Of a stretch of DNA of 64,000 bases, positions 42,075 to 53,560 are shown in pieces. Origin of the DNA: Dichetophora obliterata (taxonomy: Eukaryota > Arthropoda > Insecta > Diptera > Sciomyzidae). Position 1 is the first letter of the stretch, and every line of letters begins with the position of its first letter. The notes beneath the pieces are model-generated. The model was not told where the DNA came from, made no database searches, and saw only the letters and a program-made list of their open reading frames with translations. Location: positions 119,577,720 through 119,641,719 of the forward strand of contig OY986438.1 in NCBI GenBank assembly GCA_963920525.1, in the 5' to 3' direction. Both the position numbers and the translations under genes were made by a program.

Positions 42075-43046
42075 CAGGTCTGTAGCCAGGGGCAACAGGG
42101 GGGCCATGCCCCCCACTACGACAACCGTTTTCCCCCTGGCCAAATCAGAAAATGAAAAACTTTAAATGAATAACATGAATATGTATTAATTTTGTTGATA
42201 TATTTGCTTACTGCTTTAGAATTAGTTAGGTTTAAAATAACAAAAAATATACACATTCACCTTATTCATGATTTGAATATGTATATGAAATTTGTTTAAC
42301 AATACATTTCAGACAAATTGTTACAATTTTTCAAATTTCTACTGGGTCGCCAACATATGCTGCCAAAAAAAAGATTTGAATTTGAATAATTTTATAACCG
42401 CATCCATAGGAACTTTCTAGAAATGACAAGAACGTTGTGCACCAATTTGATGCAGACACAAAAAGAATACTAAATTCATTGAAATGTTTTTAATTTTTAA
42501 ATTTTATTTTATGCATGATGAATGTTTATTAATTTTAAAATAAGAAAAAACTGCAAGTCCTAATTCTACCAAAAATTTAAAGAAGCAAAAGATTTAAATC
42601 AAAACATGCATGTTTGTTCTTAATATTTAAATCTGAATAAAAAATTTGCATCAATTTGATGCAAACGACGGATGCGGGTTAATTAAATTTTTTTATTTGT
42701 TTTACTTAAGAAATGTCTTATACATATGTTAGTCCATTTCTCTACTCTTTCTTATATTTCTAGCCACTTTAAATAAATCTTGTATTTTTACCTTCATTTT
42801 ATTGCAAAGTCCTGAATTAATTTTTATATTGTTTTTTATGTATTAATCTCATGTATAAAAAGATCTACATATCCATGTAAATATTATAAAATTAATTGTT
42901 TTTTAATAAATATGTGTAATGTATTCATTTCACACGTAAAAAAAAATTGTTTTTTTTTTAGTTTAAATGAAAAAACAAAAAATTTCCCCCCAAGATTCAA
43001 GATTCATGCCTGCCCCCTCTGTCTTCATGGTATGGCTACAGGCCTG
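42075..43046. mobile_element. hAT-type non-autonomous element in the copia remnant
   Basis: 972 bp. The ends CAGGTCTGTAGCCAGGGG and TGGCTACAGGCCTG are inverted repeats. An exact 8-bp target duplication, GTAGAAGC, lies at 42067-42074 and 43047-43054, diagnostic of hAT. CCCCCC/GGGGGG blocks occur near both ends. No transposase. Removing it rejoins the copia gag segments. Confidence 0.88.
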
Positions 43047-43054
43047 GTAGAAGC

Positions 43055-43423
43055 ATCGTTTTTATTGCATCGCCTGTGATTGGTATACCAGAGCTTTGAA
43101 TACTCGTGATAATGGGTTTATATTCATATCCAATGAGTGGACTGCGAGCATCATTGGGCCAGTCCACTCTTCATCCACGTCGTTGACGAAGTTATCAGCA
43201 CTGCTAAACTCCCTTGATTTCGTCGAGCAGAACTTCTGGATCAAACCGACTCTACGAACCAGACCTGAATCTTGAAAAATGCGATCGGATGTTGCTTTTG
43301 CTGTAGCGCAGTCCCGAATATGCGCGTAGTTCTCTTTTTCTACCAGCAATATCAGCTCCGACTTCAATCTTGATAAATTTCCATGCCACGAAGTTTTTCA
43401 ATTTGATGTTGCGTTGAAGCCAT
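43055..43423 (-). pseudogene. Copia-like gag N-terminal part
   Basis: The minus-strand start at 43423 reads MASTQHQIEKLRG, then moves between frames: WKFIKIE, ELILLVEKENYAHIRDCATA, IFQDSGLVRRVGLIQKFCST, FVNDV. This order matches the N-terminal (UBN2-like) domain of copia-type Gag proteins, with at least two frameshifts. The reading is split from the zinc-knuckle part by the hAT-type element. It is the oldest layer in this block. Confidence 0.65.
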
Positions 43424-45705
43424 TGTGATTCTAAATAAAACAAGTTTACAGTACTCTTATAACACAAAGAGAGAGGCCAACAACCTTTTGGTTTGTAGTT
43501 TGTAAATCGAATGAAAATTTCTTTTTCTCCAATTGACTGTTTAACAAAAGTATATCAAACAAATATTGAAAACATTAACAACAAGTAAAAATACAAAGTA
43601 TAAAATCAAAATTTCAACAAAATTTAGGCCACTAAAATGTGGCATGAATTTGAAAGTTTGATACATTATAAAGCTGTTGAAAATAAGATATTAAAAAAAT
43701 TAAGCCCTCTAAACTGTCGTCACCGATTCTTGACCGAATGTTTCGCGATATGTATGATATATCACACATAAACGTAAAGGTACCCCCTTAGTAGAGAAAT
43801 AAAATTAAAAAGTTTGAATAATTAGAAGAATTAGAAATTGTAAAATTTTCATAACGTAGCGTAGGCGTTTTACTTTAACCTTCTCAATTTTCAATTTTCT
43901 CACACTATCGTAAGAAAAAGCTCTAAAGTGGCTACGGGTTTTTGAGAAATGTAAAGAAAGTGCTTTCATCGCGTATGATATATCATTCCTTGTTATTAAT
44001 GGGCCAAGCTAAATAATTTTGAATGGACAGCATGCATGTATAGCGTTTTGGCAGCAGTGGTTATAATAAATAAATTATAGAAGATGAAGAAGATTTTTAT
44101 AGTTAGTTATTCTTAAACTATATTTTATAAATTTTGATTTTAACATTTTAATAATATTTATGTATTAATTTTTTGAAAATTTAACAAAAAGCCAGGATCC
44201 CGAAAATCCCTGGATTTTAAATTCGTAACTGGAAAAATGACGGGATCCAGGGAATGCATTCCCTAATGTCAGCCAATCAACAATCAGCAAATCAAAAAAA
44301 TCAACAGGTAAAAGTTGATCAAATTGTAAATTTTTTAAAATGTCAACAGTTGACAGTATCAAATCGTGTAACAACAAGCTGTAGCGTGCGATGAATTTAT
44401 TAAAGCTTTTTACAAGAACAACTGAAGATTGTGACGGCAGTAACAGCAACAATAACAACCACACTCTAAGCTTAAGTTAATGATAGGTATTAGCATAACA
44501 ATGAAACTTTTCGACTAAGCCGATGTCGTTTGGCAAAAAATTTCAAATTTTGATAAAATTGGTTTCATAAAAAGTCCGATAAGGCAGAATTTAAAATGGT
44601 GATCAAATATGGCGAGCACTATTAAGCAGAATGTTGAAAAATTCATTGTTCGTTAAAAATTCATGAATTTTTAATTAATATAATTTTTCGATAAGAATGA
44701 GCTGAACTTTAAGCGTTGGCATATATTTTTAATTCAAATGGGTAATTTTTCCTTCAAGACAATTACTTAAAATTTTAATTAATTTTAATCTGAAACTGGT
44801 AGCAAATATTACTAAAGTCGATCACTAAAAAAATATGTGCTACTAAAATGAGTTTGCTAATCTTGAATCAATCAGAATTTGCGTTTGTAAGCTATTTTCT
44901 TTATGGGCACAGGTCATGTGTGCGAAATCAATAATTTGCTAAAATTTAAAAATTCGTTCAGTTAAAAATATAACATTAAAGCGCTTAAAAGTCACTATAA
45001 TAATGAATCAACGTATGAATAATTCTGTATAATTGGACATTTATCATAGACACAGACATGTTTTACATTTAAATTTATAGAGGTCACAAAATATTACGAT
45101 TATGTCAATGAAAACCACTGAATAAAAGGATAGCCATATAAACAACATCAAACTTAATATGGTTTTAACTCTTTCTTAAGCATGACCATTGAAATTAATG
45201 AATTGAAATTTATTTCTTCTATGATGGATGCATATTGAACATTTCTGCAGGTGATAAACTTCGTGCATTAAGAAGTTAAAATTGATTATTTTATTCTTAG
45301 ACAAATTTTTTTCCGAGAAATTTATAGTAAAATTTAGTTAGTAACATTTTTATGAAATATTGTTATCCTCTACAATCGGTTTAAATTTATTTCTTTTAAC
45401 TCCCCACAACAAAGGGAGCTAGAGGGTTAAATTACTGTACAAAACTATTTCTTATTAAATTTAATTTGATGCTTGGAAATGCAACATCTGTGTTAAAGAT
45501 ATAAATATTACTTTTTATGCTAGTAAATAACCAAATTTATGTTAATTTATAATCTCAGTATATAGAAAATTACTCAAACGTTTACTTTAAAAACGCCGAT
45601 GCACATATCTTCAAAATATATTTATTTAACGGTTTTTTAGCATGAGCATTCAAACTGATGAATTTGCCAAAATGAGAACTATTTGTTAATTACGGAGATT
45701 AAACC
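43424..45705. other. AT-rich, no gene seen
   Basis: A motif CGATATGTATGATATATCAC near 43747 is echoed by CGCGTATGATATATCATTCC near 43970. Otherwise nothing recognised in 2.3 kb. Confidence 0.4.
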
Positions 45706-45711
45706 TTCACT

Positions 45712-45987
45712 TGGACTAGTGGAGTACGTACATACCCCACGTTCTTTTTCGTTTTGATTTGTTTGGAATTTTTTTCTAGTTTCCGGAATTTTTATGAACG
45801 CTGATCTTTATTTTTTCCAACATTTTTTTCTACACTTTAAGTGGTATCTAAAGATAAACTCTGAATTTTATCGAGACAAAATAATAACTATTTAAATTTT
45901 TACAAAGTTTTTAATCACTGGGGTTCGTATGTACCCCACAAGTCCAGGTATGTTACTCAGGATAAGCATGCCAGGTGAAGGTTAATT
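45712..45987. mobile_element. Possible MITE
   Basis: TTAAACCTTCACTTGGACTA at 45702-45722 is mirrored by GGTGAAGGTTAATT at 45973-45987, and GTACGTACATACCCCAC at 45725 by TATGTACCCCACAAGTCC near 45928, in a mix of direct and inverted order. Ends uncertain. Confidence 0.35.
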
Positions 45988-46545
45988 CTATTTACGAAAT
46001 CTGCAAGCTTCCCAAAACAAAATTGCCCTATTAACTTATGATATGGCAAGAATCTTAGGGACTTAAAATACCCAATAGAGGAACAAAACTTTGCCGTACA
46101 TTTCCAAAAAAAAAAAGGTAGATGCCACGGATTTGCACATAGCCAAAAACAACTACTTAAAATCACTTGATTGAGCGTTTATATTAGGTTTTCTTCTTAA
46201 TAATAACAAATAATAAGAATTTTCCATAGAGAAATCTTCTTAATTCTTTAGAAAAAATCTTATTGAAACTGATCAAAGATTGCCAAATAAGATTCGTTAT
46301 GTAATGAATGTAATGATGAGAAAATCTTTTTAACACTCATAGCATCTCACTCACTCATCTCACTAAAATTTAAGACGAAACCACTTAAAGCTAAGAAGAA
46401 AATTTTTTCGATCTGGAAGTCTTATTAACAGTCATGTCATCTCACTCACTTACAAATGTACTCAGTTTTCATAGCCTTACTTTAAATATTATATTGGTAC
46501 CAAAAAATTTTTGGAATCAAAAGAGTTTGCACTGCAATAAATCGG
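45988..46545. other. No gene seen
   Basis: AT-rich; possibly intron upstream of the candidate exon at 46546. Confidence 0.35.
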
Positions 46546-46770
46546 TTGTTTACCAAACTGGTTCTTATGAAAACATTAATGCTAATACAAAAAATAAATA
46601 CTACTTTCAAAAGTATTCGAACAACCCCAATAAACACGCAAATACCAATGCATTCTCCCGCACCTTCACAAAATTCGAACAGACAGTCATTAAAGTTGAT
46701 AAGTCGTCCTTATGCGGTATCCTTGACTGCCTCGCCACTGGAGTCGAGAACGAAGCCAAAAAAATTTTGA
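46546..46770 (+). CDS. Candidate host terminal coding exon, unknown protein
   Basis: One frame ends at TGA 46768-46770 after the residues SRPYAVSLTASPLESRTKP and KKF. Over the last 45 codons many third positions are G or C (ACG, CAG, TTG, AAG, GCG, TCC, GCC, TCG, CTG, GAG), unlike the surrounding A/T-rich DNA and unlike random frames, as in fly coding sequence. Downstream comes CA-rich, low-complexity sequence that looks like a fly 3' UTR. A splice acceptor could be the AG at about 46612. There is no upstream ATG-led gene here, so earlier exons would lie elsewhere. An overlapping frame (46434-46832) is also open and could be the real one. I do not recognise the protein. Confidence 0.3.
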   Translation: MFTKLVLMKTLMLIQKINTTFKSIRTTPINTQIPMHSPAPSQNSNRQSLKLISRPYAVSLTASPLESRTKPKKF

Positions 46771-47858
46771 AAAAAAAAATGTCTACTAATGCATATGTTG
46801 ACGCCTACAAACGTATGTGGCGGCATGCTTAGTACACACACTCTCACACATACCCTCCCCACACAAACACATGTGAGCATAAAAAACTAAATACTCAAAC
46901 AATCCAGAAAATATCAAAACAATTTTGATGCACAAACAAACAAACAAGCAAACATAAAAAAGTAGTTATGAAGAAATCCAAAAAAGAAAGAAAAGCATAA
47001 AACGGCTTACATACAAAACAATTCTTGCAGGAAACGGAAGAAATAAACTAAAAATTGAGATAACTACCAAGTAGTAATTCCGAAAAAATAACAATAAATA
47101 TGTAGAAGAGAAAAAATAGCATGAATCAAGGGTAGTTTTCCACGTCTTCTAGGCCGCCATGAAATCGAATATCAGGCCCGCTCTTGGCATGTCCTTGCGT
47201 CAACTCGTATGTTTAGCCGAACTCATATGCCGAACATGCGTGCATTTTTACAGCTTTTTTTCTGTACATTACCTAAACCTTGTTTGTTTTTTTCTTATTT
47301 TTTGTTGGGCATGTATCCTTAAAGCCACTTGGTAACAGAGTGTTTTTATTTGTATACCTCTTTCCTTGGAATACGCATGTTTTGACTCATTGACTTTTTG
47401 TTGTTGCTGTTTTTTTTTTATAAATATTACCTTAGTGCGTGTCTGAGCAGTGGATTCCGGACGTAGACCTTTGCGTGTGCATTTAACATTTTGGTCATAT
47501 TTTAGGTAAGTTAGGAAACGTACCATAAAAATGATTTATTCGCAAGCAGCGGTTAATTAACGAGTCTAACATATCAAGGCGGAGGGAGTGGGATCGCTGG
47601 GCAGCAAAAAAAATCAATAAAATAATGGAATGCAATCAATGCTTAAAGCTACTAAAGGCAACAAAGTATCAAAGTTAGCCTATAAGTCAATTATAAATTT
47701 ATAAGAATTATCGCGGCTACGCGACATTAATTTCTGCTGTTAACTCAATGTTGACACTTTTACATTTCTTACTTCGAATAATTTCAAAACTGCTAACAAT
47801 TTAGTTGAAACGCCTTTCCAGTTGACAGCATTAAGCTGCGTTCTACTAGATGGCGTCA
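46771..47858. other. Host-like non-coding DNA, possible 3' UTR
   Basis: Contains CACACACTCTCACACATACC, repeated ACAAACAAACAAAC and AAAGAAAAG runs, then a higher-complexity part (47130-47250) with no coding frame. Confidence 0.35.
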
Positions 47859-49088
47859 ATTAGTCGACTAAACTTCAACAACATGCAAATTGTCGCAAAT
47901 GTCATAAATTAATATAATCGACAGCAACAACGGCAGCAAACAAATGCATTATTAATTAAATTGACTGCACCCTGTTTAAGCACACTTATATAGAGCTCTT
48001 TTTTTTTTTTGGTTTTCAAACGTTTTGTTTTTTTCTGTGCTCAGGAGGCGCAAGGTTGGCGTGTAGTAGGTGGAGGGAACCAAAATTGGTGTAAATTGTT
48101 TTTTTTCTGTTGACTTTTGTGAAAATATTTAAGTGATATGTTTTTAAAAAGCTTACAGAATGTGAATGCCGCACAGTGGTTTCAAAGTAGAATTAAATAA
48201 TTTTTTCCTCTCAAAAAAAGTCGTAATCTTAAGGCGTGAACACTACTTTGATATAATTGATGTATTTAAAACACATTTTTAATTAATACTTTTTCTTTTT
48301 TTAATAAATTTATTAAGATTATTTTTTTTCAGTTTCCAAATTTCGGTGAATCAGAACAAAGTTATCGACTATTATCGCCGGTTTCTAGCTATAAAGTACT
48401 TAAGGTTTAAGCTTAATAACGTTTCAAATGCGGATTTTTGTTTTCTTACTAAAAGCTTTTTCAAATTTTAGTTTCTAACTAACTGTTGTTTTCTAACTAA
48501 CAGCTTTATTAGTTCAACTATCATATTTAATTGCAAGTTTTAGCTAAGAAAATATAAAATTTTTATCTATACAATTCGTATATTGTTTTATTAGGTTAAA
48601 CATTCATTTACTGGTTTTTGTTTGGCAATAAACTTTGATTTCAAACACGTGCCGACAAATCCTATGGCGAAACCGAATATTTATTAACCCATTTCCGGCG
48701 GTTTCTTAACTACCGGGCCGAAATCGATGAAACTTCGTCCAGAGTCTATATACGGCCCTAAACTTTATCTGGCAAAAATTTTACCTCCACAGGTAAGGGC
48801 TGGGCGGCCTGAAGCATTATTGCACCACTAGCTGCATCACATACCTTTACAGCCGTACCTGCCCAGTTTAAAACACCAAACGGGTTCTAAATTTTTTTTA
48901 ACATAAGATTTAAAACTTATAAATTAAAACGTTTGAAAATTTAAAAAAGACCTTTATATAAGTAAGCTTAAACAGGGTGGAGTTTAATTAATAATGCATT
49001 TGTTTGCTGCTGTTTTTGCTGTCGATTATATTAATTTATGACATTTGCGACAATTTGTATGTTGTTGAAGTTTAGTCGACTAATTAAT
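47859..49088. repeat. Large inverted repeat, ~130-bp arms
   Basis: The left arm 47859-47995 (AATTAGTCGACTAAACTTCA and onward to CACCCTGTTTAAGC) returns as the reverse complement at 48955-49088 with roughly 90% identity. About 960 bp lies between. The arms do not look like transposon ends; the right arm lies inside the TTAA-flanked element at 48684-49121. Confidence 0.85.
48612..48702 (+). repeat. Direct repeat shared with 51216-51309
   Basis: About 91 bp starting GTTTTTGTTTGGCAATAAAC and ending CATTTCCGGCGG occurs in both places at about 95% identity. It includes the TTAACCC end of the piggyBac-like element. Confidence 0.85.
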
Positions 49089-49121
49089 GCAAAAATGCAC
49101 CAGTAGCTGGAAATGGGTTAA
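48684..49121. mobile_element. piggyBac-like TTAA-flanked element
   Basis: TTAA plus CCCATTTCC at the left and GGAAATGGG plus TTAA at the right. TTAA targets and CCC/GGG termini are piggyBac traits. 438 bp including both TTAA, no transposase. It carries the right arm of the large inverted repeat. Confidence 0.55.
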
Positions 49122-49166
49122 TTTAAGAATTTATAGTTTGGACAAGTATTAAATTATTTTTTAAGA

Positions 49167-49346
49167 CGCATTTCTGAGTTTGGTTTTTCTTTCCTAATTT
49201 CGCCCTTTTTTGAGTCAATTTACTGTGTAAAGCTTAGTATGCTGTAGGAACGAAATACGCCTTTCTGAGTTTGGCTTTTCTTTACTAATTTCGCCCTTTT
49301 TTGAGTCGATTTACTGTGTAAAGCTTAGTATGCTGTAGGAACGAAA
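49167..49346. repeat. 91-bp tandem duplication
   Basis: Two copies of CTGAGTTTGGCTTTTCTTTA...AGTATGCTGTAGGAACGAAA, period 91, differing at about four positions. The second copy's end is mirrored at about 49660-49684 (CTTCTACAGCATACTAAGC), suggesting inverted ends of an element at about 49322-49684. Confidence 0.8.
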
Positions 49347-49930
49347 ACTTTTAGGCATTTAATTCTACACGCGAAATTTTGGTGTAGACTCAACACTAAC
49401 ACATACTTACCATAACGTGTTTGTTGAATGTGATAGTTGAACATTATTGTTGAATGTCAAATTTCCACGCCAATTACTTTACAATACTACGGACACATAA
49501 AAGACAGCGACATTTTGACATTTCAACTCTCCAATCATGGTTGTGAACTTGGCTGCATTGAACAAATTTTTCGGTTCAACAGCGTACTAACCAACGAAAA
49601 AAAACTTCGCTACCTTTTCGCTGTCAAAAACCCAATGCATTTCTTACGGAAGATTTCTTTTCGCTTCTACAGCATACTAAGCTTAAGGGGATAATAAATC
49701 GAAGTGGGCATTTAGCTCGTCTACGAGTTAAAAGTTGTTCAAGGTTGAAGATTTTCTAAAAAATATCTCGTGAACCTATGAGCATGTGGAAATTTTTATC
49801 CATTTATTCATTAGCACTGTTTTTTTTTTTTGGCTAGTTTTATACATAAGTGATCTACACATAATACTTCGAAGGTCAAATAGTACACCAAACAAAATAA
49901 TTACAAACTAAGGTATTCTAAAAGGTGAGA

Positions 49931-50085
49931 TAAAAAACACTTTGGTCCTCAAGCAGTGTCAGGTGTTATTAAAATGTAGGCGAGTGCAACCTTTAGGAAG
50001 TAGTTTAAAATCACTACCAGATTTCAAATTTTCAAGGTTTGAAATCGTAGCTGCTCCCCTCTTTGATTGACACATATATTTTAGA
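49931..50085. repeat. Dispersed repeat, inverted partner at 53415-53560
   Basis: Includes GTGCAACCTTTAGGAAGTAG and CCCCTCTTTGATTG. The reverse complement at 53415-53560 aligns over about 150 bp with moderate identity. The pair brackets the hAT-like element at 50685-53187, so they may be the long ends of an older transposon. Confidence 0.65.
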
Positions 50086-50676
50086 ACTGTTACTAACAAA
50101 TATGCATCAGACAGGATACCTATCACATACACAGGATGTCTAGTTAAAGAAAATATCAAAACACTAGATATAACTTTGCAAATAATAATGAACATTTTCA
50201 ATGACCATAATTCTCATTCATAAAAGGCAATAACTATGGTTAGTGAAGGATGGCCCCCTCCCCGACCTTATGTCTGGTTCAGTAGATAAGGAATGTCAAT
50301 TTCTAAAAATCAAATATGATCGATTTATCATTTCTGATACATGAAATGATCTGTACAGTACACCTAAACCACTTTTGGCATTACCCAGGACCATCCGACG
50401 TGGACATAGTTGTCATTTGACCCCTCCACAAGATAAATACAGATTCACTTGCATATTATCTAAATGTTCTTCATTGAATATGATATCTATCTTTTCAGTC
50501 AGATTGACTTAAACCCTAATTTTTTACCCCTTTGTACTTAATTAAATATATTTATCTATATAACAGCCATTTGAGTTGGTTTTTGAATCAATTATTATTC
50601 GATGATTGTGATGCTATCTGATCTTTTGAAGTACTAAGAAGATCGACGAACAGATTCAAAACGTTTGCGTGAGCAG
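50086..50676. other. No gene seen
   Basis: AT-rich interior of the bracket described at 49931. Nothing recognised. Confidence 0.35.
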
Positions 50677-51046
50677 CTTTATACTAGTGTCCGATCGAAT
50701 ATTCGGCTTCGACTTGGGCTTCGGCATTTGGCATAATCGGCCTATGTTGAAACCTTCGGCCTCGCCCCAAAATAGCGGAATGTTTTTGCTTTTAAAGGCA
50801 AATTCTTGCAATCCGTCGGCAATGGCAGGAGTTTGAACACTACTAGAAGGCCTTCATATGGATTTCGAAGTGCTTATACACTCATATCCAAGTATACTCT
50901 CTTTTTTCTATGAAACGAGAAAATTTTTCAAGCCTTCCGCTCTAGCGACTCTAAAGAGGCCTGCTAAAAGCGCTTTTTGAGAATGCAAATTAGAAAAAAA
51001 AGCAATATAAATATCAACTTAAAATAAAAAACGACTAACAATTTTC

Positions 51047-51116
51047 AGATTTGAACCAGCGTCCTCTCATGTGGCGGTCCGACACCTTATCCACTCGTCC
51101 ACCGTAGTTCTTATAC
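51047..51116 (-). mobile_element. tRNA-like head (SINE or tRNA pseudogene)
   Basis: The minus strand reads an A box TGGACGAGTGG and B box GGTTCAAATCT about 45 bp apart, with a long middle as in Ser/Leu-type tRNAs. No acceptor stem pairs, so it is not a working tRNA gene. Confidence 0.5.
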
Positions 51117-51309
51117 AATTAAGTTTTTTTTTAGTTTTTTTTTTTTAGACTAAACCAATGCTCAGGGGATGCCCCCTATAAATGCGTTAGCATTGTGTTG
51201 ATTTGGAAGATGGGTGATAGTTTTTGTTTGGCAATAAACTTTGATTTCAAACACGTGCCGACAAATCCTATGGCGAAACTAAATAGTTATTAACCCATTT
51301 CCGGCGGCT

Positions 51310-51775
51310 TATGTTAGTTAGTTGGAGGGTGGATAGATGAAGTAGTGTCGGTGAATATTTGTTTTAAATTTGCACAGCTCAAAACTGCCGGGAAACACGC
51401 TCGCAGGGAGACTATTCCACAACTTAACTGTGCGAATAAAGAACGAATTATCACGGTAATGCTAGGTTCTATTAGACATCGACGCAATGGTAAAGGGGTG
51501 GGCTTAGACAGCTGCCCGAGTGGACCTGGGAAACACACGAGCTGGTGGCGTCAGGTCATGTATCTCCCTTGAACACTTCTCATGGTAATACCTTTACAGA
51601 AGGCTTAGGCAACCAACATAGGCCCAAGATGCCCAAGAAAGTTGAGAGAGGATGAAATACTTTCATCCTCTATCAAATATATCGCACGACGTTGAATTCG
51701 ATCCAGAAGCTCCAAATAAGATCTTGAAGCCCCTGCCCAAATGTGCGAAGAAATGTATTTTGCAACATTACAAAT
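51310..51775 (-). pseudogene. LINE reverse transcriptase C-terminal debris
   Basis: On the minus strand three frames together show the tail of a CR1/Jockey-like LINE protein: ISSHIWAGASRSYLELLDRI (about 51755-51695), QRRAIYLIEDES, and near the end FFIRTVKLWNSLPASVFPGS (about 51450-51390). Stops and frame changes separate them. Only the last 150 or so residues are represented, with no catalytic YADD box. It lies inside the hAT-like element. Confidence 0.7.
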
Positions 51776-51789
51776 TAATGTAAGCTTTC

Positions 51790-52590
51790 TGGAGCGCGGG
51801 TTCGAGACTCCGCCGGGACAAAAAAAAAATTTTTTTTTTGTATGTTTTTAAATCTAAATTTTTTTACAAATTTTTCTGTTCATTTAAAATTTTTTTTTTA
51901 ACATTTTTTTTTTTTAAATTTCTTCATACAAAAATATAAGAAAAGTCTTGGAATTTTTCCATATAATTATTTTCATATAATATGATATGTAATGTGTTAG
52001 ATTTCGGAGACCTGGGTTCAAGACCAGAAAAAAAAAATGTTTTTTGTTGTTCTTTTTTAATTTATTTTTTTTTTTAAATTGTTCATGTATAGTTTTTTCT
52101 AAAATTTTTTTATAAATTTTTTCATATAAAATAATATGAAAAGACTCAGAATCTTCAAAAGGTAGGCCTTACAGAAGCACCCATTAATGCAGTGATCATA
52201 GAAGGTGTATTGACGCCAATAATAGCAGTGCTAGCATGCCTTTTTTTGTGGAGCACTCGTGTAATTGCCTGCTGGAAAATATTGCTCGTTTAATAGTATT
52301 AGATGTAATGTGTTAGATTTCGGAGACCAAAGTCGGACCAAAAAAAAATTTTTTTTTTTCTTTAAATGTAAATTTTTTTAAATTGATCTAATCATTTATA
52401 ATCATTTGTAAATTTTTTCAAAAATTTTTTGAAAATTTTTTAAAAATTTTTTTTGATATAAAATAATATGAAAAGACTCCAAACTTTCCAAAGGTACATA
52501 AGTCTTACAGAAGCACTCTTCAATAAATCGAGCATGGAAGGTATATTGACGCCAATGAAAGCACTACTAGCATGCCTTCTTTTGCATAAC
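51790..52590. repeat. Three SINE-like tandem units with B boxes
   Basis: Units 2 (51987-52248) and 3 (52303-52585) share TGTAATGTGTTAGATTTCGG at the start, a long A/T tract, ATAAAATAATATGAAAAGAC, and TATTGACGCCAAT...CTAGCATGCC at the end. Unit 1 (51790-51965) is a partial copy. Units 1 and 2 carry B-box-like motifs (GGTTCGAGACTCC, GGTTCAAGACC) directly before an A run. They look like a small tRNA-derived family repeated head to tail. Confidence 0.65.
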
Positions 52591-53414
52591 ACTAGCTAAA
52601 ATGCGCACTGGGATGTGAATATATTTCATTATTGGCATTCCTCTAACTTTTTGAATATTAAATCTGCTGCATCAACGAAATCTTTTTAATTAAAACTGTT
52701 TATTTTTTTTGATTTACAATCATATTAAGTGTAAAGTATTTCATTATTTTTATGAACTGAATTGTTACGTCTTCTGTTTTATTTTCGACTGAAGTGTAAT
52801 GGCCCAGTTAACGCTAACAAATTTTCTGACAGTTTTGAGTTACTACTGCATTTCTGTAGTTTTTTCGACTAGATCGAAAATTGATTTAATTATCTTCTAC
52901 GTCATCATAACTTCACTAAATCAATAACAGAAACATCTGAATTGATAATAACTGCAAAATTACATAAAAAGGAATTGAATCAATTTTCTATCTAGATTCT
53001 AGTCGAGAAAAGCTACAGAAATGCAGTACTGACAGAAATCTAGCAGAAAAACGCTAGCGTTGAACTCGAACTGAAAGCAACAAATAATTTTATAATTTTT
53101 TTTTTAGAAAAAAATTTTGTTAGCATTCCATTTGGCCGAACATTCGGCTTCGACTTCGGCCGAAAATTCACATTCGGTCGGACACTGCTATATACCCTTT
53201 CCAATTTCTTGGAAACATTTTGTTCAAATATATTTTTTGGTTTTCTCTTTCACTTGTGCACAATTTTAATCAACATGTCCTTGACAACCTGCAGAAGTAT
53301 CTAGGGTTTGATTGAGAACAACTTCCAGAAGGCTTCATGTGGCTACATTTATTGTTCTCAAAATTGTATCCAGTATTTGATATTTAGTTTATCACCCGCG
53401 TTGAACCACAATTT

Positions 53415-53560
53415 TCCTGAGATATGCCACAATCAAAGAGGGGATCAGCAACGATTTTAAACCTTAAAAAATTTAAATCTAGGAGCGATTAGGAACGACT
53501 TTCTAAAGGTTGCACTTGGCTACATTCAAATAATACCTGACAGTGCCACTGTGAAAAATT
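53415..53560. repeat. Dispersed repeat, inverted partner of 49931-50085
   Basis: See 49931. A weaker, second copy of its GGCTACATT-containing part lies at 53280-53350. Confidence 0.65.

Larger units (their letters stand above)
50685..53187. mobile_element. hAT-like element filled with repeats
   Basis: The left end TAGTGTCCGATCGAATATTC and right end ATTCGGTCGGACACTG are inverted repeats; both subterminal parts are rich in TTCGGC. The flanks CTTTATAC (50677-50684) and CTATATAC (53188-53195) agree at 7 of 8 positions, a decayed 8-bp hAT duplication. The 2.5 kb inside has no hAT transposase but a tRNA-like head, LINE debris and SINE-like repeats. Confidence 0.7.

Noticed and set aside
44165..44464. 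99-codon minus-strand frame
   Set aside because: Starts in a CAACAATAACAACC-type run and shows no motif; expected by chance in a 2.3-kb gap.
51047..51116. Functional tRNA gene
   Set aside because: A and B boxes are visible, but the acceptor and T stems do not pair. Treated as SINE-like or pseudogene.
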